In this document: piece after piece, positions 1 to 10,435 of the stretch
Layout: each line of letters starts with the position of its first letter
How positions within the stretch are numbered: position 1 is the stretch's first letter
Source: Podospora pseudoanserina
Taxonomy: Eukaryota; Ascomycota; Sordariomycetes; Sordariales; Podosporaceae
Assembly (NCBI RefSeq): GCF_035222485.1
Contig: NC_085920.1
Span: 3,348,001-3,412,000 of the forward strand
Direction: 5' to 3'
Length of the DNA: 64,000 bases
Program-made: the position numbers and the translations under genes
The notes under the pieces: generated by a model
Told to the model about the DNA's origin: nothing
The model's input: only the letters and a program-made list of their open reading frames with translations
Database searches by the model: none

Positions 1-2226
1 ACACCGTCGGCATCTTGATCTGCGCAGGAAGACTGTAGTTGACAGCCTCGCGAGTGGTGTGAGCCATGCGCTTACTATGGAGCTCACGGAGATCGGTGAT
101 TTGCGCAATCATGCCGGTCGCATAAAGGGTAAGGTTCTCAAAAAACTGATCCGAAAGGCGGAGCTGCTCGGTGGCCATGGGCATCTTGGTGTACATCTTG
201 ACCCGGGTGCCGGTTGCGCCTGGCCGTTGTTGTTGTTGGGGGTTAGGACTTTGATCATGTTAGTATAACGCTCGGACTGTCAGAGACGAACGGCCCGAAG
301 AAAACTCACATTTCAACCAGCCACCACTGGTCCCCGCCAAGGCTCATGCTCATAAAAATGAACCATTGCGGGTTCCAGCCCACCTTCTTCATCCACACCG
401 TTTGGAACGGCTCCCTCGTCGACGGAGGACCAGAGTAGACAATGGATTTCATCTCATCCATACTGAGCGGCGACCCTCTCGACACCATCCACCGAATGCT
501 CTTAGCCCTGCTCATCAAGGCAGTGGTCGCATAGTGGCAGCGCAACAACTCCAACAGATTCGCACCCTCCTCGGCCGGGTTCGCAAACGTGTTCAGCCTC
601 CTCTGTACGTCCGCCGCCATCGGCGACTGAGCCTGCAGGGTGAACGCCCCTGTGTAAAGATCCATGCCCACGGTAACATCCTTGTCATCGAGGACCTGCA
701 TCCTAAGCGTAAAGTCCCCGGGTGTCTTCCTGGACCCGCACAGCGTAAGCCTCCCCTGCTTATGAGTAAACCGAGGCTTGCTCGCAAGCTTGTTGTACAT
801 GGACGACAGCATGTGCTCAATGTGCCTTGAGATGACAGCCTCCAAGAGACTATCCATGCTGATATTGTCCACGTCAAAGCTAATATCAAAGTCCTTGACC
901 TCGACACCGTCACGGAACCAACGAAGGGTGATGTAACTCGGGTGTTTCGGATCTGGCCTTCCATCCTCGCCTTTACTGCTATTCACCCCGAGAATAATCC
1001 AACTCTTGTTGCCCTTGGAATGAGGACGGTTGGCCCAGTAGTGGACGGCCACAGCACGATTCAGCCGCTCGACTTGCAAGCAGTCAGCCCACCTGCCCGC
1101 TCGCAATTGCCAAGCCTGCCGGGTGAACTCCCCGATTTTGGCGGTCAAGGTAAGGCCGTGAAGGTAGTGGTAAGCGCCCAGCAACCCATCGGTCCCCAAG
1201 GCGTTGTTTATTTTCGTTTCGGCAGCCAACCGGGCTTGCTCCGAGAGTGGCGGTGGTGTTGGTTGATAAGTCATTCTCAAATCGATGAACCAGAACTGCT
1301 TCTCAAAGTCATCGTCCCCAATCGTCAAGTCAACCTCGAATTCACCCGGGATAGAGAACGTGGCGACACCAGAGTCGATTTTGTAATCGGCAAATGGCGC
1401 TGGTATCCTTTCAAATTCTTCAAGGCTGAGTCTGGCGCTCAAGAGGGTGTTGACCTCCTCAATCCAGGCATCCGATTCCTCGGGTGTGATTTCTGGAAGT
1501 GGCAGATAGTCAAACTGCAGCAAGGTCATGTTAACATCGCCAGAATACGCTTCATCTCAACATAACAATACTTACGTCAGGCATCCAATGGATTTTCGGG
1601 CGGGCAAGAACCTCAAGCGCAGTCTTGAGATCTGGACTCGGAATCTTGGCCCACAACATATCCTGCTTCGTCTTGATCATTTCCCAGATCGTCACGCTAA
1701 ACAACTCGAGCTTGCTCGCCAGATGAGTCCTGATGTCGATGAGCTTCCCAACCTGGTCCGCCTTTTTACTCCATTCCGTCAGAACCAGAGCTTTAACCCA
1801 TCGCGTGTGCAGATCCTGTATGAAATTGAGAAGCATCCTCTTCTTCTCCAAACTTTCCGGCGAAGTATCCTCCTGTGTGGTGGGGTGGTAGTTGCCGTTT
1901 CCATTGGACAGGTTCTGCGGTAATGGCATCGACTCAAGCCGTAAGATCTGGTCTTGAAGGGCCCCGTGCGAGTATTGCGCCAGCCGTGAAAGCAGCATGT
2001 TGAGCGGTATTATCTCGGCCGTGATGTGCTGGAGCTCGTCCGGTAGTTCCTCCAGCTTCACCTGTGGCCCATTGCCAGCATACCCAGCCTCCACCCCCGA
2101 ACCGCCAGCAACCCCCTTGCCCTTTTCCGAACGGTGCTCCTGCTTGATATTGTCCCCATTCACGCCGTTCGTCCACCCCTCTCTGTCGTGATTGCTGCGC
2201 ACGCCATTCTGTGTACCGTTTTCCAT
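1..2226 (-). CDS. MED14: Mediator complex subunit 14 (MED14/Rgr1), 5' part, runs off the left edge
   Basis: MED14 is the backbone subunit joining head, middle and tail of Mediator and acts in the nucleus in RNA polymerase II transcription. Model: complement(join(<1..248, 310..1514, 1576..2226)). The two introns are 61 nt each (donors GTAAGT and GTGAGT, acceptors CTGCAG and CAAAG with a CTAAC branch site). The N-terminal MED14 domain begins about 50 residues in: conserved text around LPDELQHITAEIIPLNMLLSRLA, then the IHWMPD/FDYLPLP junction rebuilt across intron 1. All three exons stay in one frame. I chose the ATG at 2226 (MENGTQNG); one at 2244 adds six residues. About 640 residues are visible of a family usually near 1,000 or more, so the C-terminus lies outside the window. 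Identification is by family recognition. Confidence 0.93.
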
Positions 2227-2244
2227 CCTGAACGCGCCCGCCAT

Positions 2245-3769
2245 CTTTTGCTGGAGCGGCTCTTTCCCGCACTGCTGTCGGCGGCTGCCGTCAACACACC
2301 CGTCGTCCAAACTGCTCAAATGTCCTCGAAAAGGGCCAGTAAACAGTATGGCACTTTCGCAATGACGTCTGCCGAATCCGACTGCCTGTAAAGTAATCCT
2401 AACAGGCAACACGCGACGTTGAACGCGTAGGTCCGGTAGGCCAGCGGGTTAATCGGTCACCTAGGAAGTCGTCACCATGGGGTAAAATGGCCGGTGCCAG
2501 TCACTCCAATTTCAGATTTCAATCGCAGTGACCGCGCGCACACACTCGGCAACTGTCGGCCGCTCGCTCGTTGTTGTTCGTGTCGGTCGTTCGTATCATC
2601 AAAGGTTCGCCGCACACGGTCGCGGAGCGCATGCGCCAACAACAGCCGACTAAAAGAAGAAAAGCGGTCCGGCAGTAGGGCGAAAATTCATGTACCGGCT
2701 GGGGGATTCGTCCTGCGACACGGAGGGGGGGTAAATCTTCGTATGGTCGTGGAAAAATCGTCAATCGGTCGGCTCCACCGAGAAAAGGTCGAAGGAGAAA
2801 GGAAAGGACTAGGCCGTTGCTCGTCGCTACGAGGGACCGCCCTTACTCAAAAGCAAAAAGGCAGCCGAAAGCCAAAACGCCAAAAGAATCGGATGCTCGA
2901 TGCGACAGGCGTACTCAGGGCAGCGGACGCGCAGAAGCCGGGTCGTTATCGACGTGGAAAGATCAACGGAACAATGTGCTCCTGGACGTCGTTGAGGTGC
3001 GAACTGCTTCTGTTGCGCAATCGCGGTCGTGGGGTGCCGAGTTTCGTGGTGATGGGGCAGTTTCAATGTTCCAGTTCAAAGAGAGTTGCAGCTGGGGTTG
3101 AGGCCGGTTCGCTCTGAGCCGGCTGGGTGCCGTTTTTGCCTAAGATCCAGGGCATCCACTGTTTTCACCCCCACTTATTGTGCATGTTTTCAAGCCACCG
3201 GTATTTTCCAGGTAAACCGCCGGTAATTTCCACATATTTACATATATCCGTAATCAGCTTTTAATCGACGTCAGTTAACCTACCTATAGAGAACTAAGTA
3301 TTGCTGGTTATATATATTCATTTCTTAAATCAATGGTTGACGCGTCAGAGTCGAATCGGAACAATATTTTCATAATAATAACACAGACTTCGTTATTTAA
3401 GCCATTCCTCTCTTCCCACGAATGTTGGCTGGCTACCTATACCCGATCATCAAGAACACAAACAACCTTTGCCCAGCCCGTATGAAGGGGGAAAAAGACG
3501 GTTCCTCTGGCGTCATTCGTCGTTGTCCCTGTTCCCGCCCATTCCGGCTCGGCTTCCTGCCCTGAAAAGTCTAACCGAGACGTTTCTTTCCCATACAAAA
3601 ACACCGGTCGTTTCTAATAACTGATATCCCCATTTGCTAAAAAATTGTCGCCATCAAGTTCGAGATGCGCTCAACTGTGTTGAAAGCCAGAGTTTAACGG
3701 GTGCTCAACCGTACTGTAGCAGAAACCTCGCCCCAGAAATAAAACGCCATGCAGTATGTGACAAGCTAC
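2245..3769. other. Intergenic: MED14 promoter side and G6PDH 3' side
   Basis: No supported gene. It holds the upstream region of MED14 and the region downstream of the G6PDH stop. About 3130-3420 is distinctly AT-rich compared with the flanks, with several ATATAT tracts. The longer ORFs have no recognisable motifs and overlap each other on both strands. Confidence 0.6.
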
Positions 3770-5779
3770 TCACAACTTGTTTCCAGGTCCCAGAGCCGAC
3801 GTGGTCGGCCACTGGTACCCAGCAGCGTCGCTGAACTTGTATCCGTACGACGATGTGAAGTCGTCGAGAACGGCAGGGCCACGCGAGCCTGAACATCACC
3901 AATTAGTATCTGAACTCAGTCATGCTGTGTATCGTCTCAAACGTACCATATGGGTATTCCATGGGGATGATCTCCTTGTTATCGTCCAGGTAGTGGAGGA
4001 GAGGAGTAAAGATGCGCCAGCTGGCGTCGAGTTCGTCGTCACGAACAAAGTTGGAGTGGTCACCCTTCAAGCAGTCCAGGATAAGCGACTCGTAGGCCTC
4101 GGGGATCTTGAGATCCGAGAAGCGTCTGCGGTAGGTAAGATCCAACTCGGTGACGACCGTCTGCATGGTCAGACCGGGGAGCTTTGAGTTCATCTTGATG
4201 TAGACACTCTCGTTCGGTTGAATGCGCATAACCAATTCGTTGCGTGGAATGTCCTTGAAGATTCCCGAGGTAACATCCTTGAACTGAACACGAATCTCGG
4301 TCTTTTGCTCATTAAGCGCCTTGCCCGCCTTCATGATGAACGGTACGCCATCCCACCTCTCGTTCTTGATGTAGGCAACGAGCGCGCAGAATGTTGGGCA
4401 GCGCGAATCCTTGGGCACTGTGTCATCCTCCTTGTACGAGGGCTTGCTGCCGTCCAGCGACTTGCCATACTGTCCAATGATGACGTTCTTGGGCTCGATG
4501 GCGGGGATGGCGCGGAGTACCCGCACCTTCTCATCTCTGATATCCTCGGACGAAAAGGAGATGGGTCTTTCCATGGCGAGGAGTGTAAGGACCTGGAGAA
4601 GATGGTTTTGCATAACGTCACGGATGATGCCAAACTCGTCAAAGTAACCGCCGCGGCCTTCGGTGCCGAATGGCTCCTTGAAGGTGATCTGGACATTGTC
4701 GATGTGGTGCCTGTTCCAGGTGGCACCGAGGAACGAGTTACCGAATCGAAGGATGAGAATGTTCTTGACCATTTCTTTGCCCAAGTAGTGGTCGATACGG
4801 AAGAGCTCCTCCTCCTTCCAGTCGGGCTCCAGAGACTTTTGCAGTTCCCGGGAGCTGGCAAGGTCCTTGCCGAATGGCTTCTCGACCTAGTTGTCAGGTT
4901 GGTTAGCAGGGTGTTGAGCTAGCTGAATTAGAGTCAACCCACAATGACACGGGCAACGCCCCTTGATGGGTAGCAGCACTTCTTCAAATGTTGCGACACG
5001 ATGGTGAAAACACTGGGAGGCAGGGCCATGTAGAAGAGTCTGTTGGCCTCCTTCTTGTCGGACTCGAGCTTCTCGAGGTGCTGGTTGAGCTGTTGGAAGG
5101 ACTCGTCACGGTCATATTGACCAGAGACATATGAGCAAATGTTGAGGAACTCCTCCAGCTGCTGTTCCGTATCCTTCGTGGGAGTTTTTATGTATGTCTT
5201 GATTCGGCGGATGTATTCGTCATGGTCCATCTTTGTCCGGGCATATCCGACGATCTTGATGTCCTTGGGCAGGAACTGGTTCCGGTACTATCGCGGGGGG
5301 GGGGGTCGAAGTTTAGTAATCTAATCTCGAGGCCCTCGGGAGAGGACTTTGCTAACTTACGAGGCCGAAAAGGGCTGGATACTGTGATGACAAAGTTAGC
5401 TCAATGGCTCTGGCACACACTCTAGAATTTCCTCTCTCTATGACACATACAGTCTTCTTCTTTGCAAGATCGCCGGACGCGCCAAGGACAACAATGACAG
5501 TGTTCTCCTTGAGCTCGACGGCCCTGTTCGGATCGTTAGCATAATGTCTATGCGCTCTCCCTCCTGTGACTGTTTCCGCCAGAAACTGGCCCAATCTCGT
5601 ATGCTGCCATCGCCGTCTTGGGGCAAACCACCACAGAATGCAGTCACCGTCGAGATCGCGAGCGCGCAAGGCTCGAACAAAGCTATCCTGGTCGTCCTGA
5701 GCTCCACAGGAAGCAGAGCGATGATTCAATGGCGGGGTCCGGGACGGACTTACCCAGCAGTGTGCAGGTCAGCGGCCAT
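3770..5779 (-). CDS. gsdA: Glucose-6-phosphate 1-dehydrogenase, six exons including a 21-nt microexon
   Basis: Cytosolic enzyme oxidising glucose-6-phosphate to 6-phosphogluconolactone with NADP+, the entry step of the oxidative pentose phosphate pathway. Model: complement(join(3770..3888, 3947..4886, 4943..5287, 5361..5381, 5451..5523, 5754..5779)), exactly 1,524 nt, 507 residues, normal for the family. The dinucleotide fold shows GASGDLAKKKT near residue 20, then KPFG near 158-161. The active-site signature RIDHYLGKE is at about 185-193. The fourth exon (transcript order from the left edge) encodes only YPALFGL and is needed to join GASGDLAKKKT to YRNQFLPKD. The first intron is 230 nt, long for this locus; the first exon codes only about nine residues. 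It shares a 2.5 kb divergent upstream region with eL33. Confidence 0.96.
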
Positions 5780-8271
5780 CTTGTCGGTTGGTTCTGTCCA
5801 GCAGGGTCTTGTGTTCAAAAAGGCAGGGAAACGGAGCTGAGGGGATTTAGGGAAGCCGGCAGCAAAGAGGACAGAAAGTTTTTTTTGTTGACAGGAGGAA
5901 GGATGGGAAAACTAATCGGAGTCCGACCAAGTTTCGGGGATAATGGTATTTCTACCGCCCTGGGAGAGAGGGGGGTTGAGTGATGCGCAGACTGGAGCTA
6001 GAGCGCAGGGCACCTTGACGAGGGGGTAGCTTACTCAGGGTCCCCGCAGGCCTTTACGTACTTGGTTGCCCTGGGCCTTGAAGGGGGAGCTTGGACTGGG
6101 TCCGTGTTAGGACCCCTAACATGACATATCGTCATAACAATCGAGGAGTCCGGATGGCAGAAACAGTCAGCTGCTTGCAGGCCTACATGAAATATCTACG
6201 TGCCTCGGGACACCCCCGAAACGGGGCATCGCAAAGTGAAGTTTTGCGCGGTTGCCGCTCCCAGGACAGTCACCCCCTCTGGCAAGGCATACCCGGCGAG
6301 CGGTGTGGGAAAGACCATGAGCAGAGTTGGGTCGGTCTGATTCCCGGCCACAAAAGCTTTGATTCTCAGATACACTAACACTAACCGGTCCCGGCGCTTT
6401 GGAAGCTTGCGTCTTGCAAAGGCAGTGACCCAGAATCCCCAACGCGGTAATACACACCCTTTTCCCAAATTCTGAGGCCGGCGAGGTGCGGCACATGCCA
6501 CGCCTATCTCAACCAATTAGACGGGACGCTGCAAAAGAGCGGGCAAGCATAAAGTAGAGGGCAGTTCCATGTTGACGAGATGCAGTTATGTCTGCCCCGA
6601 GATTCAGTTGCACAATATGTAGCATCAGTGTTTTGGCGGATGAAGGTAAGGTAGGGCTGCTCGTGGAGGCACCGCTTGCGACTTGTTGAGCTAGGTGGGG
6701 TATCCGAATCTTGTCGAGCTCCCCCCTGGCTGAATTTGAGCTCTGGCCACATCAAAGGGGGGGGCCGCCCTCAACCCTCCCCCTCGTCACCCTCCTCCGC
6801 CTCCACGCCGCCTACATGTTGTCCGCTACCCACTTCTGTAGGCGAAGGAAATAACGCAGTCACAGTGGAGGACGCTGGCTTCGCCAAAGGCCGAGCTGCC
6901 AGTCAAATAAAACAGGCAAAATGGGCACGTTGTGGTGCGGAGGTCCCGGAATAGTTTTGTTGGTCAAGGGTTCGCTCGCCGGCAGAATGCGTCAAGTTTG
7001 ACTCCCCCCACGTTGACACTTGCTAGCTCCGGTGAGCAAGCACCGAGAGACCAAAGAGAAAATCGATTCCATAATAAAAAGTTCCCACCCGGGAGAAGCT
7101 TCTTCACATCTGGTGACAAGTATATCCTCTCTTGTCAAGTCCGCGGGCCAGAGAATTATCCAAAGTCTCTGGACACAGCTGACGCACTTCTCCGCGGGGT
7201 TGAGGGTCTCCGGAGCCGACGCCCAGAGTCCGTGGTGGTCTCAGGAGTTCGGACATCCCACATCTGCAACCAACCCTTGGTCGGGCGGGCCAAGACTGAC
7301 AATTTGGATGTTTTGGCCACTTCAGAATATCGAAAAGAATGGCCAAGCATACCTCCGACTTCCGGGCCGGCTTCGCATGTCGTGATGCTGGTGGAGTGCT
7401 TCCTAAAAAGAGTCTTGAGCATCTTCCCTGTACGGCTTATATTACCCGCCCGCCCTGCAACCGCTTATTTCCCTCAGAAATGCTTATCAGATCTTGAGAA
7501 CGCGGCTTTGATTTTCAGCTTGAATTCCCGGACATCTCTTGACATGTTTCGAGCTAGACGGTCGGCAGAGAGGTCGTGTTCGGGGTGGAGGGTATGTTGA
7601 ATGCTGTTCACAGCTGGTTGGTTGTTCTGAAGGTTGGATACAAACCATGCCCATGAGAGGGAAATAATGGCTCTAACAGGCGACTGGGGCCGACCAAATT
7701 GTCTGATTCGAGATTACAAAGCTGAAGCCGCGCTGAACCGAGAAGCTCAAGAGGGTGACGTACGGGGGCTAGCAGCGGCATGAGGATTGTCAGAGGTCCG
7801 GTGCTGTAATCTGATGAATCATCACTTCAGGTCCTCCTCGGTCGTCGGTCGTCGGTTGCAGGAAGTCCACAGCCGTTGTGCTCATCGCAGATTTTCTCTT
7901 GGCATCGAGCCAACTGGACAGGGATCAGGGGGAGACAGCACTGACAATTTTTGCGATTGCATCACTCGTGGCTGAGGACCCACCAGCCACACCTCGCTGA
8001 GTGCAGGGGCCAGGCGGGAGTGGCCCACAGAACTTCAGAGGTCGCTCCTGCCTGCCGAACTCGGCGCCACAGATAATCCGCCCCGCTAAACTGGCCCAAG
8101 CCCTACCAAATCCCACCATGCGAATTTTCGAATTCATTTGGCGTGCCGAAGGTAAGTGCAGAGCCACATTCACGTCGCCAAACGCCGGACCTCTAATCAG
8201 CACGACATTTTGCTGATTGCCCTTGACCGTGGCAAGGAAGAATCTCAGAGGGAAATCACCAAGCCATCAAA
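5780..8271. other. Intergenic: divergent promoter region of G6PDH and eL33
   Basis: 2.5 kb between two divergently transcribed housekeeping genes. I see no coding signal: the longest ORF (6932-7600, plus) has no recognisable domain and competes with overlapping ORFs in other frames. No tRNA, transposon ends or clear repeats were found. Confidence 0.6.
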
Positions 8272-9026
8272 ATGCCTACCGAAGCTGGTCATAGACGTGA
8301 GTCTGCCCGAGTATCCGCAGCAACAACAGCAGCGACATCGTCAACGCGAAATCTGGGCACCTTCATGGCCGCCGTCACGACAAAGTTGGCGATGGTCGCT
8401 GCTGGATTGCCAATCGAGTGAAAGACCATGGGCTAACATGTCTGATCTAGTATATGTCAAGTGAGTGAAACCCCACCGGCAATTCGACCCGCTGCGAATC
8501 GAACCGAACACCACGACGCAACATTGCGATTCAGAATTTCGAAATGCCCGATTCGACTCGATAAGAAGCGCGAGACTGACCAGATTCCTTCCATAGGGGT
8601 CGCCACCTGAGCTACCAACGCTCCAGGCACGCCGTCCACTCCAAGACCTCTCTCATCAAGATTGAGGGCGTTGACGACACAAACGCTGCCAAGTAGGTTG
8701 CGAATCGACTATGGGGACTACAGAAGGACAGGAGTTAACAATGGGCACAGCTTCTACCTTGGCAAGAAGGTTGCGTACGTCTACCGTGGTCAGAAGGAGG
8801 TTCGCGGCACCAAGATCCGCGTTATCTGGGGCAAGGTCACCAGACCACATGGTACGATATATCGGGAGCTCTCTTCGCAGCGGCTTTTTCTTGGAAAGTG
8901 TCTCTTTGTGCTGACACTCTTGATACAGGCAACTCCGGCGTCGTCCGCGCCAAGTTCCAGACCCCTCTCCCCGCTAAGTCTTTCGGCGCCTCGGTTCGCA
9001 TCATGCTCTACCCCTCCACCATCTAA
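8272..9026 (+). CDS. rpl33: 60S ribosomal protein eL33 (L35A/Rpl33), five exons including a 10-nt microexon
   Basis: Structural protein of the large ribosomal subunit. Model: join(8272..8296, 8451..8460, 8597..8692, 8751..8851, 8929..9026), 330 nt, 109 residues, the usual eL33 length. The protein starts [19 protein letters not shown] and ends in the family hallmark [12 protein letters not shown]. The central part reads [19 protein letters not shown] and [19 protein letters not shown], matching yeast Rpl33. The second exon is only TATATGTCAA, flanked by TCTAG and GTGAGT; without it the conserved RLYVKG cannot be built. Introns of 154, 136, 58 and 77 nt make it intron-dense, as is common for fungal ribosomal protein genes. 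The third splice gives Asn before FYLGKK. Confidence 0.96.
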
Positions 9027-9740
9027 ATAGAGATGGGGGAGAATGGGCTGGGCAGGAGTTGGTCGGTAACGGGTGGTTCATGATTTCGGTGCATATGGAA
9101 TTAGACAGGGACTTGACGAAATCAACAACGGACGGCCTTGCTTTCTAGCATTAAAAATCAGGGCAATCGCAAAAAATGACAAAATGCCATTTGAGGATCC
9201 GCAACATCTGGGGTGCAAAGGGATTTCAGTGCTTTGGGTGCGTTGCGGGATGGGACACAAAATCGGCAGTTCAGGGGCGGCACTTGACAAGAGTCTTGCC
9301 ATGTCAAAAATACAACATTAATGGCCAGCCTGGGGCTGAGAAGAATCAACAGGTCTTTCCAGACGACGACAATTGTGGCTTGGATGCTCGGTTGGTTGTG
9401 AGCTGGGAATGGGGGGGGCTATTCTTGCCTGGGAGCTGGCCACGAGGTTGTGTTTTTATTTTTTTGAGAAGGGCCTTGGGTCAGACAGCACTTATCAGAA
9501 CCACTCAGTCTTCCATTTTCTCAATTCGTTCTCAATATGGATTCTTGATTCTTGTGTGTTGTGGCGTGTTGCTAACCAGTCTTGGACAGAGCTTATCCAA
9601 GGGACAGAACCCATCCAGGTTTCACCTGTGTGCAGTATGGTTGTCGCCCTACCCATCATCATCCAAGATGTTGATTAGACCAGCTTCCAGAAACGCCCAT
9701 CATTAGTAACAAGATTGCCAGCCGTCAGCCTACTACCAAC

Positions 9741-9892
9741 AACCCATATCTCAACTACTGTATCTCAAATCCCATATCTCAACAGCCCATATCCTAACAG
9801 CCCATAGCTCAACTACCATATCTCAACCATCATATCTCAACCGCCATATCTCAACCACCATATCTCAACAGCCCATATCCTACAAATTCCGC
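9741..9892. repeat. Minisatellite, about ten 14-15 bp units
   Basis: Tandem units built around CCATATCTCAAC with short variable spacers (ACTAC, CAGCC, CATC, CGC, CAC). About ten imperfect copies are seen; two carry ATCCTAAC in place of ATCTCAAC. It lies in the non-coding stretch downstream of eL33. Confidence 0.85.
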
Positions 9893-10195
9893 ATCCATAA
9901 CCTCACAACCCCCATATACCATTCCCGGCGGAATCTTGCAATCGATCTTATATCCTTGCCTAGGTCTCCCCCATCTCACCTGACCACAACGAAACTCGCA
10001 GGCGGGTTGCTGGTCTTTGAGGCTTGTTGCTCACTTGTTACAGACTCTTTTGTTTCTCCCACCACCGCCAACGTTGGTGGAGTGAGGAGGGTCTTCTTGG
10101 CTTCTTCGTTTTCTTGTTTACAGGGGGGCAATATCATTTCATTTAGGTAGGTACCTAGGCTGACTTGATGATTGATGTATACTGACAGTCCTGTA

Positions 10196-10213
10196 ATATA
10201 TATATATATATAT
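10196..10213. repeat. (AT)9 microsatellite
   Basis: Nine uninterrupted AT units in non-coding sequence. Confidence 0.9.
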
Positions 10214-10408
10214 TCATACATACATGATCTTGCAATATCAAGTCTCTTCTCTCTGTCCGCTTCAATACTTACCCTTGTTAGCTGGCGAGGGGGATATGTT
10301 TTGAAATGCCACAGGCCGTTTTTACGTGCGTTCTTCCTGTGAGATTGGGTTGAGATACAAGGGCGGGGCAAGGCGGTGGAGGCGTGGTGCAACGGGTGGT
10401 TTTGCTGT

Positions 10409-10435
10409 GGGAGGGGAGGGGAGGGGAGGGAAGGG
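10409..10435 (+). other. G-quadruplex-type tract
   Basis: Six runs of three or four G separated by single or double A, on the plus strand, in non-coding sequence. This fits the usual G-quadruplex pattern with very short loops. Any function is inference. Confidence 0.6.

Noticed and set aside
6932-7600. 222-codon ORF on the plus strand
   Set aside because: No domain, and comparable ORFs overlap it in other frames. Non-coding is more likely.
8461-8596. GGTTCGATTC on the minus strand inside an eL33 intron, tRNA-like
   Set aside because: No T-stem or acceptor pairing around it; the segment is a normal intron.
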